From Prorocentrum cordatum (Eukaryota > Sar > Dinophyceae > Prorocentrales > Prorocentraceae): a stretch of 64,000 nucleotides of DNA. Location of the stretch: assembly GCA_963575745.1 (NCBI GenBank), contig CAUYUJ010000182.1:50001-114000 (forward strand), read 5' to 3'. Both the position numbers and the translations under genes were made by a program. Shown piece after piece: positions 11,210-23,655 of this stretch. The notes under the pieces were generated by a model. The model made no database searches and was not told the origin of the DNA. It saw nothing but the letters and a program-made list of their open reading frames with translations. How positions within the stretch are numbered: position 1 is the first letter of the stretch; each line of letters opens with the position of its first letter.

Positions 11210-12008
11210 CCCAAGTAGCGAGGCTGGCAACCGCGCTCGGTTGCACCGCGTAGCGAGCGCTACGTTTCGCGCGGTCGGCGCATCCAACTACACAGCCCCC
11301 GACGAGCCTCGGGTGCCCGCGGGGCGCGGCGGATTTATTACAGCTCACGCGCTGAGAAGCCCATGCGGGGATGGCGGATACGTTTGTCTCTGCGTCTTGG
11401 GGGGGTTCTTTGGTTACTTGGGGGTCTCTTTGGGGAGCCTTTGGGAGCTTGACTTTGGGCGAAGGCGTTTCTAGGAGAGCGTGGACCCCAGACAGTGAAT
11501 CAAACACGCAGAAACAACATGCTCTGGTAGGCCAAATACTTGAAACACAAACACCATCATTAACACTGACACTTGCGGCATGACACGAAGTGCAAGCCAT
11601 GACCAGTTGGATTCGAAGACGCGTGGTGTCAGATATTCGGTGTGATTCCAAGCCCACATTATGTATTCTGCTGCCGTTTTGGTTGTACAGCTAAGCCTCG
11701 TGCTTTCTGGCGCCGTGCAGATCCAATCCATGTCTGACATCGATGGTGCTTCTCCGGTCAATGAACTTGGTGACGCCAGGGCCGCCGACGTTGACGGCCC
11801 GCGCCCCCCTTGGCGTCGTCGCATGGGGCCGCTCGTGCTTGGCCCACTGACATGTTTCCTGATCGTGGCCGGCCCTGGATGCCATTGGGCTAGACTGTTC
11901 CAGCGCGAGGAGAGGGCACATTTGGGGAGGCCGCTGCGCGACAACCACGTCGTTGGACTCATCGTCGGACATTGGCAATTCTTCCAGGAGGTCCCTGAAA
12001 ATTCGTAG
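11210..12008. other. Unassigned, possible remnant of the 5' part of the next gene
   Basis: A frame from 11661 to a TAG at 12006-12008 ends in a stretch that could join the downstream frame (FLDELRLLQAAVRRG after the stop). It has no clear similarity I can name. An overlapping minus-strand frame is equally long, so coding here is doubtful. Confidence 0.3.
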
Positions 12009-15000
12009 TTCCTAGATGAGCTGAGGTTGCTCCAGGCTGCCGTGCGCCGCGGAAAGGGCAGGAGGTTTGTTTTTTTCTAACATATGTTGCGAGGGCCAGG
12101 TTTACATTTCATGATGTGGCAGATTTCCGCGAGCAATCTCCAGGAGAACTGTTTCAGAGACTATTGCCGTTGCAGGGAGAGTGCCCAGAAGGTGGAGTGA
12201 CTACTTGTGGCGAGTGGGTTCGATTGATGTGTGACGCTCAGAATGGTGGCAAAGCGCTCCCCGTGGAGGTGGCGAGGCTAGGATATCATGTTGCTACGTC
12301 GGCAGAGGGTTCAGACTGGTACTTTTGGCATGCCACTGCGTTGGGATGGGGCTTCTCTCGGCGACCCGTCATCGGCAACGCGCCCACCCTCAGGCAAGTG
12401 AATCACGTCATGCAGGAGTTTGGGCCATTCGATTTTGATCGCTTCGAGTCTGCATTCTTGGACCTGCCAGGGGCGGTAACCCACGACTCCAGGAGCAAGC
12501 CTGTTCGAACAATTCTTGATTGGTTGGACGCGACGCGAGACTTGAAGCAAATGCGGATGAAGGATGCAGCTTGTGAAAAATGGAATAAGATCATCAGTGG
12601 AGCACGCGAGGTTGAAAACGCGCCGATTGAGGAGACGGTGGGCTACAATGTGTTGCGGTACGCTCGGGTACGGGTCGACTGCGTGGCCATGTTGTTGTGG
12701 AGGGAGCGGTTCGCCAGGCTCGACGGCGACGGATTCGATATACATTTGCACAGCGATGGGTCACCACAATGGGCTGGGGTGGAATTGTTCGCGTCCACGT
12801 TCGATATATTGACACCTTGCGCGCAGGGCCCGAGCAAGTATCATGTGGACAGGCGCCTGCTTCCGTTGATCAGCATCGGCATGTCAATGTTCAGTGCGCT
12901 TGGGAAGTGTTTCGCGCTCCTCTGGCAGGTCTTCCTCATAGCTGGGCCGCGCTTCGAAGATGTTCGCAAATTTCTTAACATAGTACGCTCGCTGACAGTT
13001 GACTTCGGCACTGAGCGGTTGCTGGCGGATTACGAGGACGTCCTGCCGTGGTTCTTCGGGTCCTGAGGCGGCGTGGTGCCGTCGAGGTTTTCGCAATTCA
13101 GTCATTTGCTGCCGCGTTGCTTGTTGGCTCCAGGGTGGCGGCGCACGGTGGATCGCATCATCGGGCGAACGCGTGGCGGCTTGCCTGTCTTCCCCCTCTT
13201 TCTCCGCAGAGTCAAAGCCATCAACAATTTCGCGAGGCACTATAGGTTGGATTTGACACGGCTGCTCAAGGATGTGGAGGCGTTCGGCGCGGCCGATCTT
13301 GTGCAGACTGCGTCTTTGCCATATTTTGCGGAGTGGAGGTGGGGAACTTTACATGGCGTCTTGAAGTCGCTCGAATCCTGCATCGCGGCCGTCGTGGCGT
13401 CGATTGACCTCGGCGCGTTTATCAAGTGGCAGACGGCAACCAAGATGGTCAAAGACGTCCAGGAGGCATTCGGATCGGGGCAGTTTCACATTGAATTGAA
13501 GTTCGTGGTGTGGTTTACCAGTTGGTTGACTGAGTTGCAGAATGCAGCGACGTGGTGTCCTTGTCATTTGGGAGCTTGCAAGAGGAAGGAGTACCCTGAC
13601 TGCAACATGCGAGGCCGTATACTGCCAATCGTTCCGGATATCAGATCACATTTCCTTGCTGAATCCATTGCTACGATAGAACAGTGGACGATCACGCAGT
13701 GGAGAGATGCAAATACATTGAGGCTTTTGCAAGGCAGCGCGCGGTGGGCGCACGGCCTGATTCTCGAGGTCGCACGGTTTGCAGATATGATCCCGCACCT
13801 TTTCAGCCGACTTGATCAGCCTCATGTGAAGGAGGAGTGCGTTCGCCAGTACACGTCGGAAAGCCACGACCAGCATCATAGAGTTTCGCAGTATTTCATG
13901 GACCCCGCTGGCCCCATGCGGCGACTAGTTGATGAGGTATCGGAGGCAGGTGAGATCAACGATGAGCATCTCAAGAGGGAGGTCGAGTCCGTCGCCAACA
14001 TCAGTCTTGACGACAATGTGAATGAGAGCCCCCACGCACACGTCAAGCGCGAGATGGGCAGATGCCGTCCAGCACTCTTTCCTTGGAATGCGTCTTCTTG
14101 CAGGTTGAACCAAAACCTAGAGGACCTGAAGTACTTAGGTTCTGGAGGGGACTCGGAATTGCAGAAGTTATTGAACGTTTGCTCGTCGACCATCCAGGTG
14201 GAGAGTAGGAAGCTTGGGCGCAACCCACGGTGTACGAAACAAGTGTTCACGGACAAGCTGTACATGGTGCTCAGCGGCTTCCGCGACGGCTTTGGCGAGG
14301 GCGATGCCGAGCAGGATGACGATGGGGATGACGATTGCCCGACCTTCGACGATGTCGACGGTGGTGGCGGAGCTCTCGTCGCGCGCCGACCTCCGAAGCG
14401 TCCTAAGCCAGATGTTGCTGCCACTGGCGACGGCGGAGGTCGACGTCGGCTTCGCGATCAGGTCGACATGGCGATGCTTGTGCGTGAGTGGCTGATCAGC
14501 TCAATCAAGCAGTTCGAGTATCTGAGCCTTTGGACTATCAACGCCGATGGCAACATGCAGATCAGAGTATTCCAGATCCTGAGTTGTAACGTCAACGTCG
14601 TGAGCGTCACGACGTTCGAGAGCACCAAGCCCAATGAGTTCGGCTTGAAGGTCTGCGTCCAAGAGCTGGAGGTGTGGAAAGTGGACACCATACGCTACGA
14701 CACGAATCTGATTGACGTGTTCACGGGCTCCCCTCCAGAGCATGTCGACATGCTCGGCCTCGTTGGCACAGACGAGAGGAACAGGCGCCAGATGAAGTAC
14801 TGGACTTGGGCCGAGTCTGACTTGGACGGCTGCCTGGCGCTCGCTTCTCCACGACCGCGCTGCCCGACGGTGGAGCTCAAGGACGCGCCTGTCCTGACTT
14901 TGCTGGAGGACCGACGCCACAGGGGATGGAGGGATGAGGGATGCGTGTCAGCGCGGCAACGGTGGAGGAAGGAGAAGACAGGCTAGCGGAGGAAGGGGGG

Positions 15001-15844
15001 GCAGGAGGAGAGGACGGGTGAACGAGGAGGGGGAGGAGGGAGTTTTGGTTGCTATGATCCATGTTTTCGCCGGGAGTTGGAAGCCAAGGGTTTCGTCGGC
15101 TGCGGCCGCATCGTGACCCGCGTCCCAGGCGGCCCCGCAGAGTTCGATCATCGCAGGCTCCCATCCAAGCGTTTTTATCTGTTATGCGTCTTGGCACAGC
15201 CGCACCTCTTTAGCAACGGGTGCGTTCAATTCAAGTCGAATGGACCTCAGGCGTACTTCAAGGCATTACTGAAGGATCCAACGGCGGTGCCAGGGCTGCC
15301 AGCAATCAAATACATTGAAAATGACGGTGAATCTCACGACGGCCCAGCTCCAGCACAACTACTGGGGCTTCCGACCAGGTCGGCCACGAGTGAGGCGGTG
15401 GCGAGAGTTGATGCAGACATCGACGGCGACGATGGCTCCCTCCATCGCGCGCCAGCCCCGCTACAGCTTGCAGATGACGGCGGCTCCAGCGCGCACTCGC
15501 ACACATCTTCGTCGCACGCTTCTGTCGATGAAGGCTCCGTGGACGGAGACACCGCTGTCGGGCCAGACTCGTGCCCGCTCTTCATCGACGGCATGACCGT
15601 CACTCGGGAGTCCCACCTTGGCCGAGGGGACTTCGGACTGAGAGTGAAGTGTTCGAACCCATCTCACGTGAATTGCAGTTGCTACCGATCAGTTAAGCTG
15701 TGGACGGAGGAGTTTGGGGTTGATGCACCAGCGTTGTTTCTGAAAACGTGGATGGCCAAGAGTTTGGTCATGGATGGTTTGGCTCACAGGAGGTGGAGGC
15801 CAGGCCGCCAGGATGTCAGATTGCATGTCCTTGCGGACTCGTGA
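12009..15844 (+). pseudogene. Large gene of unknown function, degraded by stops and a frameshift
   Basis: The reading frame from about 12020 to 15844 is open for some 1270 codons except for a TGA at 13064-13066 and a TAG at 14984-14986; there is no frame change across either stop. Upstream, GKGRRFVF in one frame seems to continue as TYVARARFTF in another across a run of T's near 12066-12076, which suggests a slippage frameshift. The predicted chain has Trp-rich helical stretches (WRWGTLHGVLKSLE, WFTSWLTELQ), an acidic linker near 14310-14360 followed by a basic RRPPKRPKP, and a Cys-rich end (CSNPSHVNCSCYRS). I recall similar multicopy hypothetical proteins from dinoflagellates but cannot name a domain. 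The TAG lies in a purine-rich GGAGGA stretch (14935-15050) that looks like a later expansion. Alternatives are unspliced introns around the stops or readthrough. Confidence 0.6.
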
Positions 15845-15880
15845 GGTGGATGTGCAAGCGTTCGTTGCATGACGGATGTG

Positions 15881-15903
15881 CCATGGAGCGTTTGGCTCCA
15901 TGG
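15881..15903 (+). other. Perfect 9-bp hairpin after the gene end
   Basis: CCATGGAGC and GCTCCATGG pair around the loop GTTTG, 36 bases beyond the last in-frame stop. A perfect hairpin also follows the gene at 26072-28693 directly, so both large genes have a hairpin close behind their stop. Confidence 0.6.
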
Positions 15904-17329
15904 ACTTGTCGTCGGCGTTCCGCCGTGCAAAACACATGCGAACAAATGCTAACGCTATCGTCACAGCCACCTCCGACCCCGAAGAGACGCCCCCAGCACG
16001 CCTGCACGACCGCACTGCGATAACCACGCCACGCGCAGCACATACACTAGCAACCTCAAGCGTGCAATCCATGTACAAGCACTGCGCAATCACACGCGTG
16101 ATAACACCACACTCGCACGCGCGCGGTATATCTTACTGGCCCTAGTTGCGTAAACCTGCCCCGTATGGGGCGGGACCCTGAGGGAGGGCGAAGCCTAAAT
16201 TAATAAGTCTGGGGGGGGGGGGGGGCTCGGAGTCCGACTTGGCTGGTGGACCCTGCTAGCTGGTATCAGCGTAATGGGGCCCGTTTCGACAAAACCCCAA
16301 TTTGGGCACCCCCCTTGGCTATGGCCTCGATTGGGCGGGGCCCTTTGGCGTCAGGCCGTTTCGAGCGAGGCGCTGTGGGACGGGGCCTCGCTCCGCGATC
16401 CTCGGGGGAGGGGCACCACCAGCGCAAAGCTGGTGGTGCAACTTGTTGGGGCGGGCTTTTCAGTGCGAAAAGCTTCGGGCACATCACCTTGTGGTCTCAG
16501 CGTGCCTCGGCTTGCCGATGATTGCGGGATCCAGTGATCGGGCAGGGGGGCGAAAGGGAGCGAGCGGGCTGGCGGGCAATGGTTTCGCGGCTCTGCTCCG
16601 CATTGGCTCGATGGCTGCAAGGCGCAGCCGCCGCGAACCGTTCCCGAATTACACACAGCAGGTCGCCGATGCTGAAAACAGCCCAACGAGAAACCGCCAC
16701 TAAGGCTCGTTGGGGCAACGTGCGCGCAAACGTTGCACCACCGCGCGGTTCGTGGCATCTAACGTGCCACGCGACGTTGCCCGCGTTTGGGTTTGCGCGC
16801 GCTCAAGGATCCATTGGCCGTGGCCCGCTCCACATATAATCTGGACCCGCGGGTTGGATGCGGCGCGCCAACAAACAAGTTTACGCTTGAAGCGCACGGA
16901 GGCAACCACAACCCCAACCGACGGCCACGTTGAAGTACGAACAACACCTCTCAGGCAACGCAAGCAAGGCTCCGAACCACCCGCGCCGAACTGATGGGGT
17001 TCCCAGCATGCGCACAACGCGGCTGGCGGAACCGAAGCGATGCCCCGAGGTTGCCCAGCCGAAATGTACTCGTCATTTACGCTGGTTAACTTTGGCCACA
17101 AACCACAAAACCCGAAATGCCCGTAGGCTACGACAGCAACAGGGGTGGATTACGGACGACAAGCGGCGGCGCCATCAAGAGTTTGTCCTGGCTTGCACTT
17201 GAACTACGATCGCGACCACGTGAACCACCCTGGGGCAGTCCTGATATGCCCTTACGCTGCGCGCATGCCAACGGTGGGCAACGAGCGACCAACATTTGAA
17301 CCACCCTGAACTAGTTCTGAACAGCGATT
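15904..17329. other. No gene recognised; one strong hairpin and a G run
   Basis: At 16423-16449 GCACCACCAGC pairs perfectly with GCTGGTGGTGC around GCAAA. A run of about 15 G's lies near 16211-16225. The frames present (up to 135 codons) are not recognisable. From about 17300 the first TGAACTAC-like words appear. Confidence 0.5.
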
Positions 17330-19700
17330 GAACTGCGAGCGCGACGACGTGGGTCAACTTGCATTAACACTGAACTGTTCTTGGGCTACGCAGGTGCCAG
17401 CGGTAGGCTACGGGCGACCACAAGCTGAACCACGCTGGCCTAATCCTAAGCTGTTCTTGGGCTACGGGCGCGGCGACCTTCGCGACCTTGGGCTAATCCT
17501 GAACTGCTCTTGAACTACACCACCCACAGCGGTGGTTTACGGACAAGCAGCAGAGGCACGCTGAACTACTCCTGAACTACAACTGAACTACAAGTGCGAC
17601 GACCTGAACCGCGCTGAACTAGTCCTGAACTACCCTTGAACTACAGCGACGCCTTTGATGGGCGATGGGCTGTCACAAGCTGCACCACGCTGAACTACTA
17701 CTGCACTATTCTTGAACCACCAGAACAAGGACCTGAACTACCCTGAACTAGTCCTGAACTACCCGTGAACTACACGGCCGACAGCGACGGACCGAAGGCG
17801 TTACGGGGTTGAGCCACGCTGAACTGCTCCCGAACTACTCTTGAACTACGCTCGCGACGACCTGAACCACGCTGAACTATTTGTGAACTATCCTTGAACT
17901 ACATGGATGCGAGCGGCGGGCGGCGGGCGACCACAAGCTGAACCGCCCTGAACCAGCCCTGAACTACACTTGATCTACATGCGCGACGACCTGAACCAAC
18001 CTGAACTACTCTTGAACTAGTCTTGAACTGCAACGCCCACAGCAGCGGTGGTATATGGACAAGCAGCAGCGGAACCACGCTGAACTACTCCTGAACTACC
18101 CTTGAACTACAAGCGCGACGATCTGAACCACCCTGAACTAGACCTGAACTGCCCTTGAACTACAGCGATGCTTGCGATGGGCGATGAGCGACCACAAGCT
18201 GAACCACGCTGAACTAGTCTTGCACTACACTGGAACTACAAGCGCGAAGACCTGAACTACCCTGAACTAGTCCTGAACTACCTTTGAACTACACGGCCGA
18301 CAGCGGCGGACCGAAGTCGCCCAGGGGCTGAACCACGCTGAACTACTCCTGAACTACTCCTGAACTACGCGCGCGACGACCTGAACCACGCTGAACCACT
18401 CTTGAACTACTATTGAACTACATTGGTGCGAGCGGTGGGTGACGGGCGACCGCAAAATGAAACACCCTGAACTACTCCTGAACTACTCTTGAACTACGCG
18501 CGCGGCGACCTGAACCAACCTGAGCTACTCTTGAACTAGTCTTGAACTACACGACCGAATGCGACGGGCCGAAGGCATTCAGGGGTTGAACCACGCTGAA
18601 CTACCCCTGAACTACACTTGGACTACGAGCGCGACGGCCTGAACCACGCTGAACTACTACTGAACTACTCTTGAAACACAGCGCGGGCAGGAGTGCACCA
18701 TGGATCAGCACAAGCTGAACCACTTCGAACTAGTCCTGAATTACACTTGAACTACGCGCGCGACAGCCTGAACCACACTGAACTACTCTTGCACTACGCT
18801 TGAACAACAGCGTGCACAGGCGTGTGCCATGGACTAGCACAAGCTGAACCACCCTGAACTAGTCCTGAACTACACTTGAACTACGCGCGCGACAACTTGA
18901 ACCACCCTGAACTACCCCTGATCTACTCTTGAACTACAGCGCTCACGACGGTGGGCGCGTGGCTGCCAGTGGTCGAACCACCCTGAACCACTGCAGCACT
19001 TTTCGCCAACTACGATTGCGACGACGTTAGCTACCCCGAACTAGGCCTGTACTTCTTTTGAATTGCGCGGATGCGGGCGGCGGGCTACGGACGACCACAA
19101 GCTGAACCGCGCTGAACTACCCCTGAACTATTCTTGAACTACGAGCACGACGACCTGAACCACCCTGAACTAGCCTTGAACTGTTCTTGAACTACATTGA
19201 TGTCAGTGGTTGGCGATGGACAAGCAGCAGCTGAACCACGCTGAACTGCTCCTGAACTACCCTTGAACTACGAGCACGGCGACCTGAACCACCCTGAACT
19301 AGTCCTGAACTGCTCTCGAACTACAGCGATGCCTGATGAGCGATTGGCGACCACAGACTGAACCACGCTGAGCTACTCCTGAACTACCCTTGAACTACAA
19401 GCGCGGCGACCTGAACCACCCCGAACTAGCCCTGGACAGCCCGCGACCTACAATATTTACATTGTGCGCGCGCGGGCTGCCATAGGCTGAACCAACATGA
19501 ACTAGTGCCGAACTACTGGCGACTTACGCGCGAGGCGACCTGGACCACCCCGAACTTCAACTGAACTGCCCTGGGTCTACGCTAAGAACGGCGGTGGCGC
19601 ACGGGCGTCCGCAGTCTGATCCACCCCGAGCTTGCCCTGAACTGCGTTTGAACTGCGCGCGCGACGGCCTGAACCACCTTGAACCAGCCCTGAAATGCAT
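17330..19700. repeat. 129-bp satellite with 11-base TGAACTAC submotif, block 1
   Basis: The landmark GCGACGACCTGAAC recurs near 17596, 17728, 17853, 17980, 18113 and 18242, so the higher-order period is about 129 bases. Within each unit TGAACTAC, TGAACCAC or close variants recur every 10-11 bases (TGAACCACCC, TGAACTACTCC, TGAACTACTCT), close to one helical turn. Stop codons in every frame (TGA, TAG) exclude coding. About 18 units are present. Confidence 0.92.
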
Positions 19701-19734
19701 TTGAATTGTTATTCCGGCAGCGGGGGGCGGCTTG

Positions 19735-20760
19735 CGATCAAGTCCACCACGTCGAATCACACTTGAGGTGCACGTGAGCACCACCTCCATGTTCCCACGA
19801 GCGGGGCTGGACGGGTGGGCTGCGGCCGCGTCGCGAAATACGAGGGTGCTTCGCGACGCTCTCCTCGCACCAATGGTGGCGCGTGTCGCGCCGCTGCTGG
19901 CAGTGACGGTGGAAGCGCGTTGCTTGGGCGCTTGCCCCGCGCGTTCAAGTCGAGACGGCGGGGCGCCGTCGGCGCGCCTTGGGGCGCCAAGCGCCGCCGC
20001 GCTCGCCAACCGCCTCCCTATGCCAGCGGCGTGGTGTCCAACTCGAGGGTGTCACCGGTTGGGGCTCCTGTTCGGACGCGCTGCGGGACGTCGGCGGTCG
20101 TCGATGGCGTCGGCTCGCGGGGCGGCAGTGTGCGCGACAATTCTGTGTGCGGCTGAGTGGTGCGGAGGCTCGATGTGTATGAAACCATGTGATTTCATAT
20201 GTTTCCGCGCGTGTCGGTTTGTATGCGGTGGGCGGCTGCGCGGCCGCAGTGCGCACGCCGCCCGCCGTCGCGGGCGGCGACGCAGTGCGCCGCGCCAGTG
20301 GTGTCTTCATGTGCGCGGGGCGGGTGGCGAGGGGGGCGCTGCTCGGCGGTCTACGCGGCGCGCTTGGAACTCGCGCGCGCAGCGCTCCGCACGCGCGGCG
20401 GGGGCGGCTGTATTGGGGGGGGGGGGGGGGTGCGCGCGGCAGCCTGACGTCCATAGCCAGCCTTTCGTTGGCCATCTTGCACTGCGACCCCATCGTGTTC
20501 GCAAGGGTTTTCGCTATCGCGGGCATCGCGTGGGCGCGCCTTGGGTGGAATCCGCGAGTTGTGGGGCGCGCGCCAACCGCGTCGAATGACGTTGCGACGC
20601 AAATTGTCTAGGCCTGAACCGCGCGGGCGATTTCCGCGCGCAGCCTGAGGGGCGCGGTGTATACATGCGCTGTCAGACGACGCCAGTAGTGCATCGAGGG
20701 TGATCAGGGGCCACAGCCCCTGAACCCCGTCGGGGCTATGCGGGGCGGGCGGTCGCGATC
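19735..20760. other. GC-rich island splitting the satellite
   Basis: A ~1-kb stretch without TGAACTAC words interrupts the array. It contains a run of about 14 G's near 20416-20430, dense CG dinucleotides, and open frames on both strands with no recognisable product. It could be an insertion or a diverged core. I found no clear terminal repeats or target duplication. Confidence 0.5.
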
Positions 20761-23655
20761 ACCTGGCAGACTTTGAACTACCCCTGATCTAGCATTGGCT
20801 ACGACGGCAAGGGTAGCGGAGCAAGGCCGCCTAGAGGCGGTAACGCCTTGACCTGGTCTTGAGCCAGTCTTGAACTACGCGCGCGACGACCTGGACAACC
20901 TTGAACTATTCCTGGGCAACTCTTGACCTACAGAGCTCACGGGCGCGAGCCACGGGCTGGCGCAAACCGAACCATGTTGAACTAGTATTGAACTACACTT
21001 GAACTACGCGCGCGACGGCCTGAACCACCCTGAACTATTCCTGAACTACTATTGAACTACAGCGCGCACAGGCGCGAGCCACGGGCTAGCACAAGCTGAA
21101 CCACGCTTGATCTAGTCCTGAACTACACTTGAACTACGCGCGCGACGGCCTGAACCACATTGAACTACTCTTGAACTACTCCTGAACTACAGCGCCCACA
21201 GGAGTGCACCATGGACTCGCACAAGCTGAACCACTTTGAACTAGTCCTGAGCTGCACTTGAACTACGCGCGCGACGGCCTGAACCACACTGCACTACTCC
21301 TGAGCTGCTTTTGAACTACAGCGCCCACGACGGTGGGCCATGGATAAGCACAAGCTGAACCACTTTGAACTAGCCCTGAACTGCACTTGAACTACGCGCG
21401 CGACGGCCTGAACCACCCTGAACTACCACTGAACTACTTTTGAACTACAGCGCTCACGGCGGTGGGCCAACGGCGACCGCGGGCTGAACCAAATTGAACT
21501 AGTCCTGAACTACACTTGAACTACGCGCGCGACGGCCTGAACCACCCTGAACTACTACTGAACTACTTTTGAACTACAGCGCCCACAGGAGTGCAGCGAC
21601 AACCGCCAATGGCTGAACCACATTGAACTAGTGCTGAACTACACTTGAACTACGGGCGCGACGGCCTGAACCACCCTGAACTATTCCTGAACTACTCTTG
21701 AACTAGAGCGCGGACAGGAGTGCACCATGGATCAGCACAAGCTGAACCACTTTGAACTAGTCTTGCATTACACCTGAACTGCGCGCGCGACGGCCTGAGC
21801 CATCCTGAACTAATCCTGAACTGCTCCTGAACTACAGCGTGCACAGGCGTGCACCATGGACTCGCACAAGCTGAACCACTTTGAATTAGTCCTGAACTAT
21901 ACTTGAACTGCGCGCGCGACGGCCTGAACCACCCTGAACTACCCCTGCACTACTTTTGAGCTACAGCGCCCACAGGAGTGGAGCAAGAGCCACCAATGGC
22001 TGAACCACCTTGAACTAGTCCTGAGCTACACTTGAACTACGAGCGCGACGGCCTGAACCACGCTGAACTACTATTGAACTACTCTTGAACTAGAGCGCGG
22101 ACAGGAGTGCACCATGGATCAGCACAAGCTGAACCACTTTGAACTAGTCCTGAACTGCACTTGAACTACGCGCGCGACGGCCTGAGCCACCCTGAACTAC
22201 TCTTGCACTACTCTTGAACTACAGCGTGCGCAGGCGTGCCCCATGGACTACGACAAGCTGAACCACTTTGAACTAGTCTTGATCTGCACTTGAACTACGC
22301 GCGCGACAGCCTGAACCACCCTGAACTACCCCTGAACTACTCTTGAACTACGGAGCTGACAGGCGTGCGCCATCGACTAGCACAAACTGGACCACTTTGA
22401 ACTAGTCTTGAACTGCACTTGGACTGCGCGCGCGACGGCCTGAACCAAACTGAACTACCCCTGCACTACGCTTGAACTACAGCGCTGGCAGACGTGGGGA
22501 GGCGCCCAACGATGACTGAACCAGTTTGAACTAGTCTTGAACTACACTTGAACTACGCGCGCGACGGCCTGAACCACCCTGAACTACCCCTGAACTACTT
22601 TTGAATTACAATGCTCACATGAGTGGGTCGGGCGACACCAAGGCCAGAAACATTTGAACTAGTCTTGAACTACACTTGAACTACACGCGCGACGACCTGA
22701 ACCACCCTGAACTATTCCTGAACTACTCTTGAACTACAGCGCTCGCGACTGCCAGCCATGGACTAGCACAAGCTGGGCCACTTTGAACTAGTCTTGAACT
22801 ACACTTGAACTTCGCGCGCGGCGGCCCGAACCACACTGAACTACTCCTGAACTATTCTTGAACTACAGCGCCCACGACGGTTGGTCATGGACAAGCATAA
22901 GCTGAGCCACGTTGAACTAGTCCTGAACTACACTTGAACTACGCGCGCGACGGCCTGAACCACCCTGAAGTACCCCTGAACTACTTCTGAACTACAGCGT
23001 GGCAGGAGCGTTCCACGGACTAGCACAAGCTGAACCACCCTGAACTAGCCCTGAACTACACTTGAACTATGCGCGCGACGGCCTGAACCACCCTGAACTA
23101 CTCTTGAACTGCCCCTGAACTACAGCATTCACAGGCGTGTGGCATTGGCGAGCACAGGCTAAACCACTTTGAACTAATCTTGGACTATACTTGAACTACG
23201 CGCGCGACGACCTGAACCACCCTGAACTACTCCTGAACTACTCTTGAACTAAAGCGCGCACGGCGGTGATCCATGGTCAAGCACAAGCTGAACCAAATTG
23301 AACTAGTCTTGAACTACACTTGAACTACGCGCGCGACGGCCTGAACCACCCTGAACTACCCTTGAACTACTTTTGAGCTAAAGCGCGGGCAGGAGTGCAC
23401 CACGGACTAGCACAAGCTGGACCACCCTGAACTAGTCCTGAACTACACTTGAACTACGCGCGCGACGGCCTGAACCACATTGAACTACTCTTGAACTACT
23501 CCTGAACTACAGCGTCCACAGGAGTGTACCATGGACTCGCACAAGCTGAACCACTTTGAACTAGTCCTGAACTGCACTTGAACTACGCGCGCGACGCGCG
23601 GAACCACCTTGAGCTACCCCTGCGCTGCTCTTGACCTGCTCTTGACCTGCGCTGC
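20761..23655. repeat. 129-bp satellite with 11-base TGAACTAC submotif, block 2
   Basis: GCGCGCGACGGCCTGAACC recurs at 21008, 21138, 21267, 21396, 21525 and 21654, a period of 129-130 bases held very constant. The unit order is: several TGAACTAC words, a CAGCGCCCACAGGAGTGCAC-like non-motif box, CATGGACTAGCACAAGCTG, then TGAACTAG and CACTTGAACTACGCGCG. Block 2 is more homogeneous than block 1, which suggests more recent amplification. About 22 units. Confidence 0.93.

Noticed and set aside
10854-11474. 206-codon plus frame and overlapping minus frames
   Set aside because: The region is a CG-rich palindrome, so both strands translate alike. No recognisable protein.
19732-20611. 285-codon frame in the satellite island
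   Set aside because: Five overlapping frames on both strands are open. Composition effect, no motif.
17330-23655. CRISPR-like array
   Set aside because: Period is constant but there are no unique spacers between identical repeats, and every part of the unit is repeated. The setting is eukaryotic.
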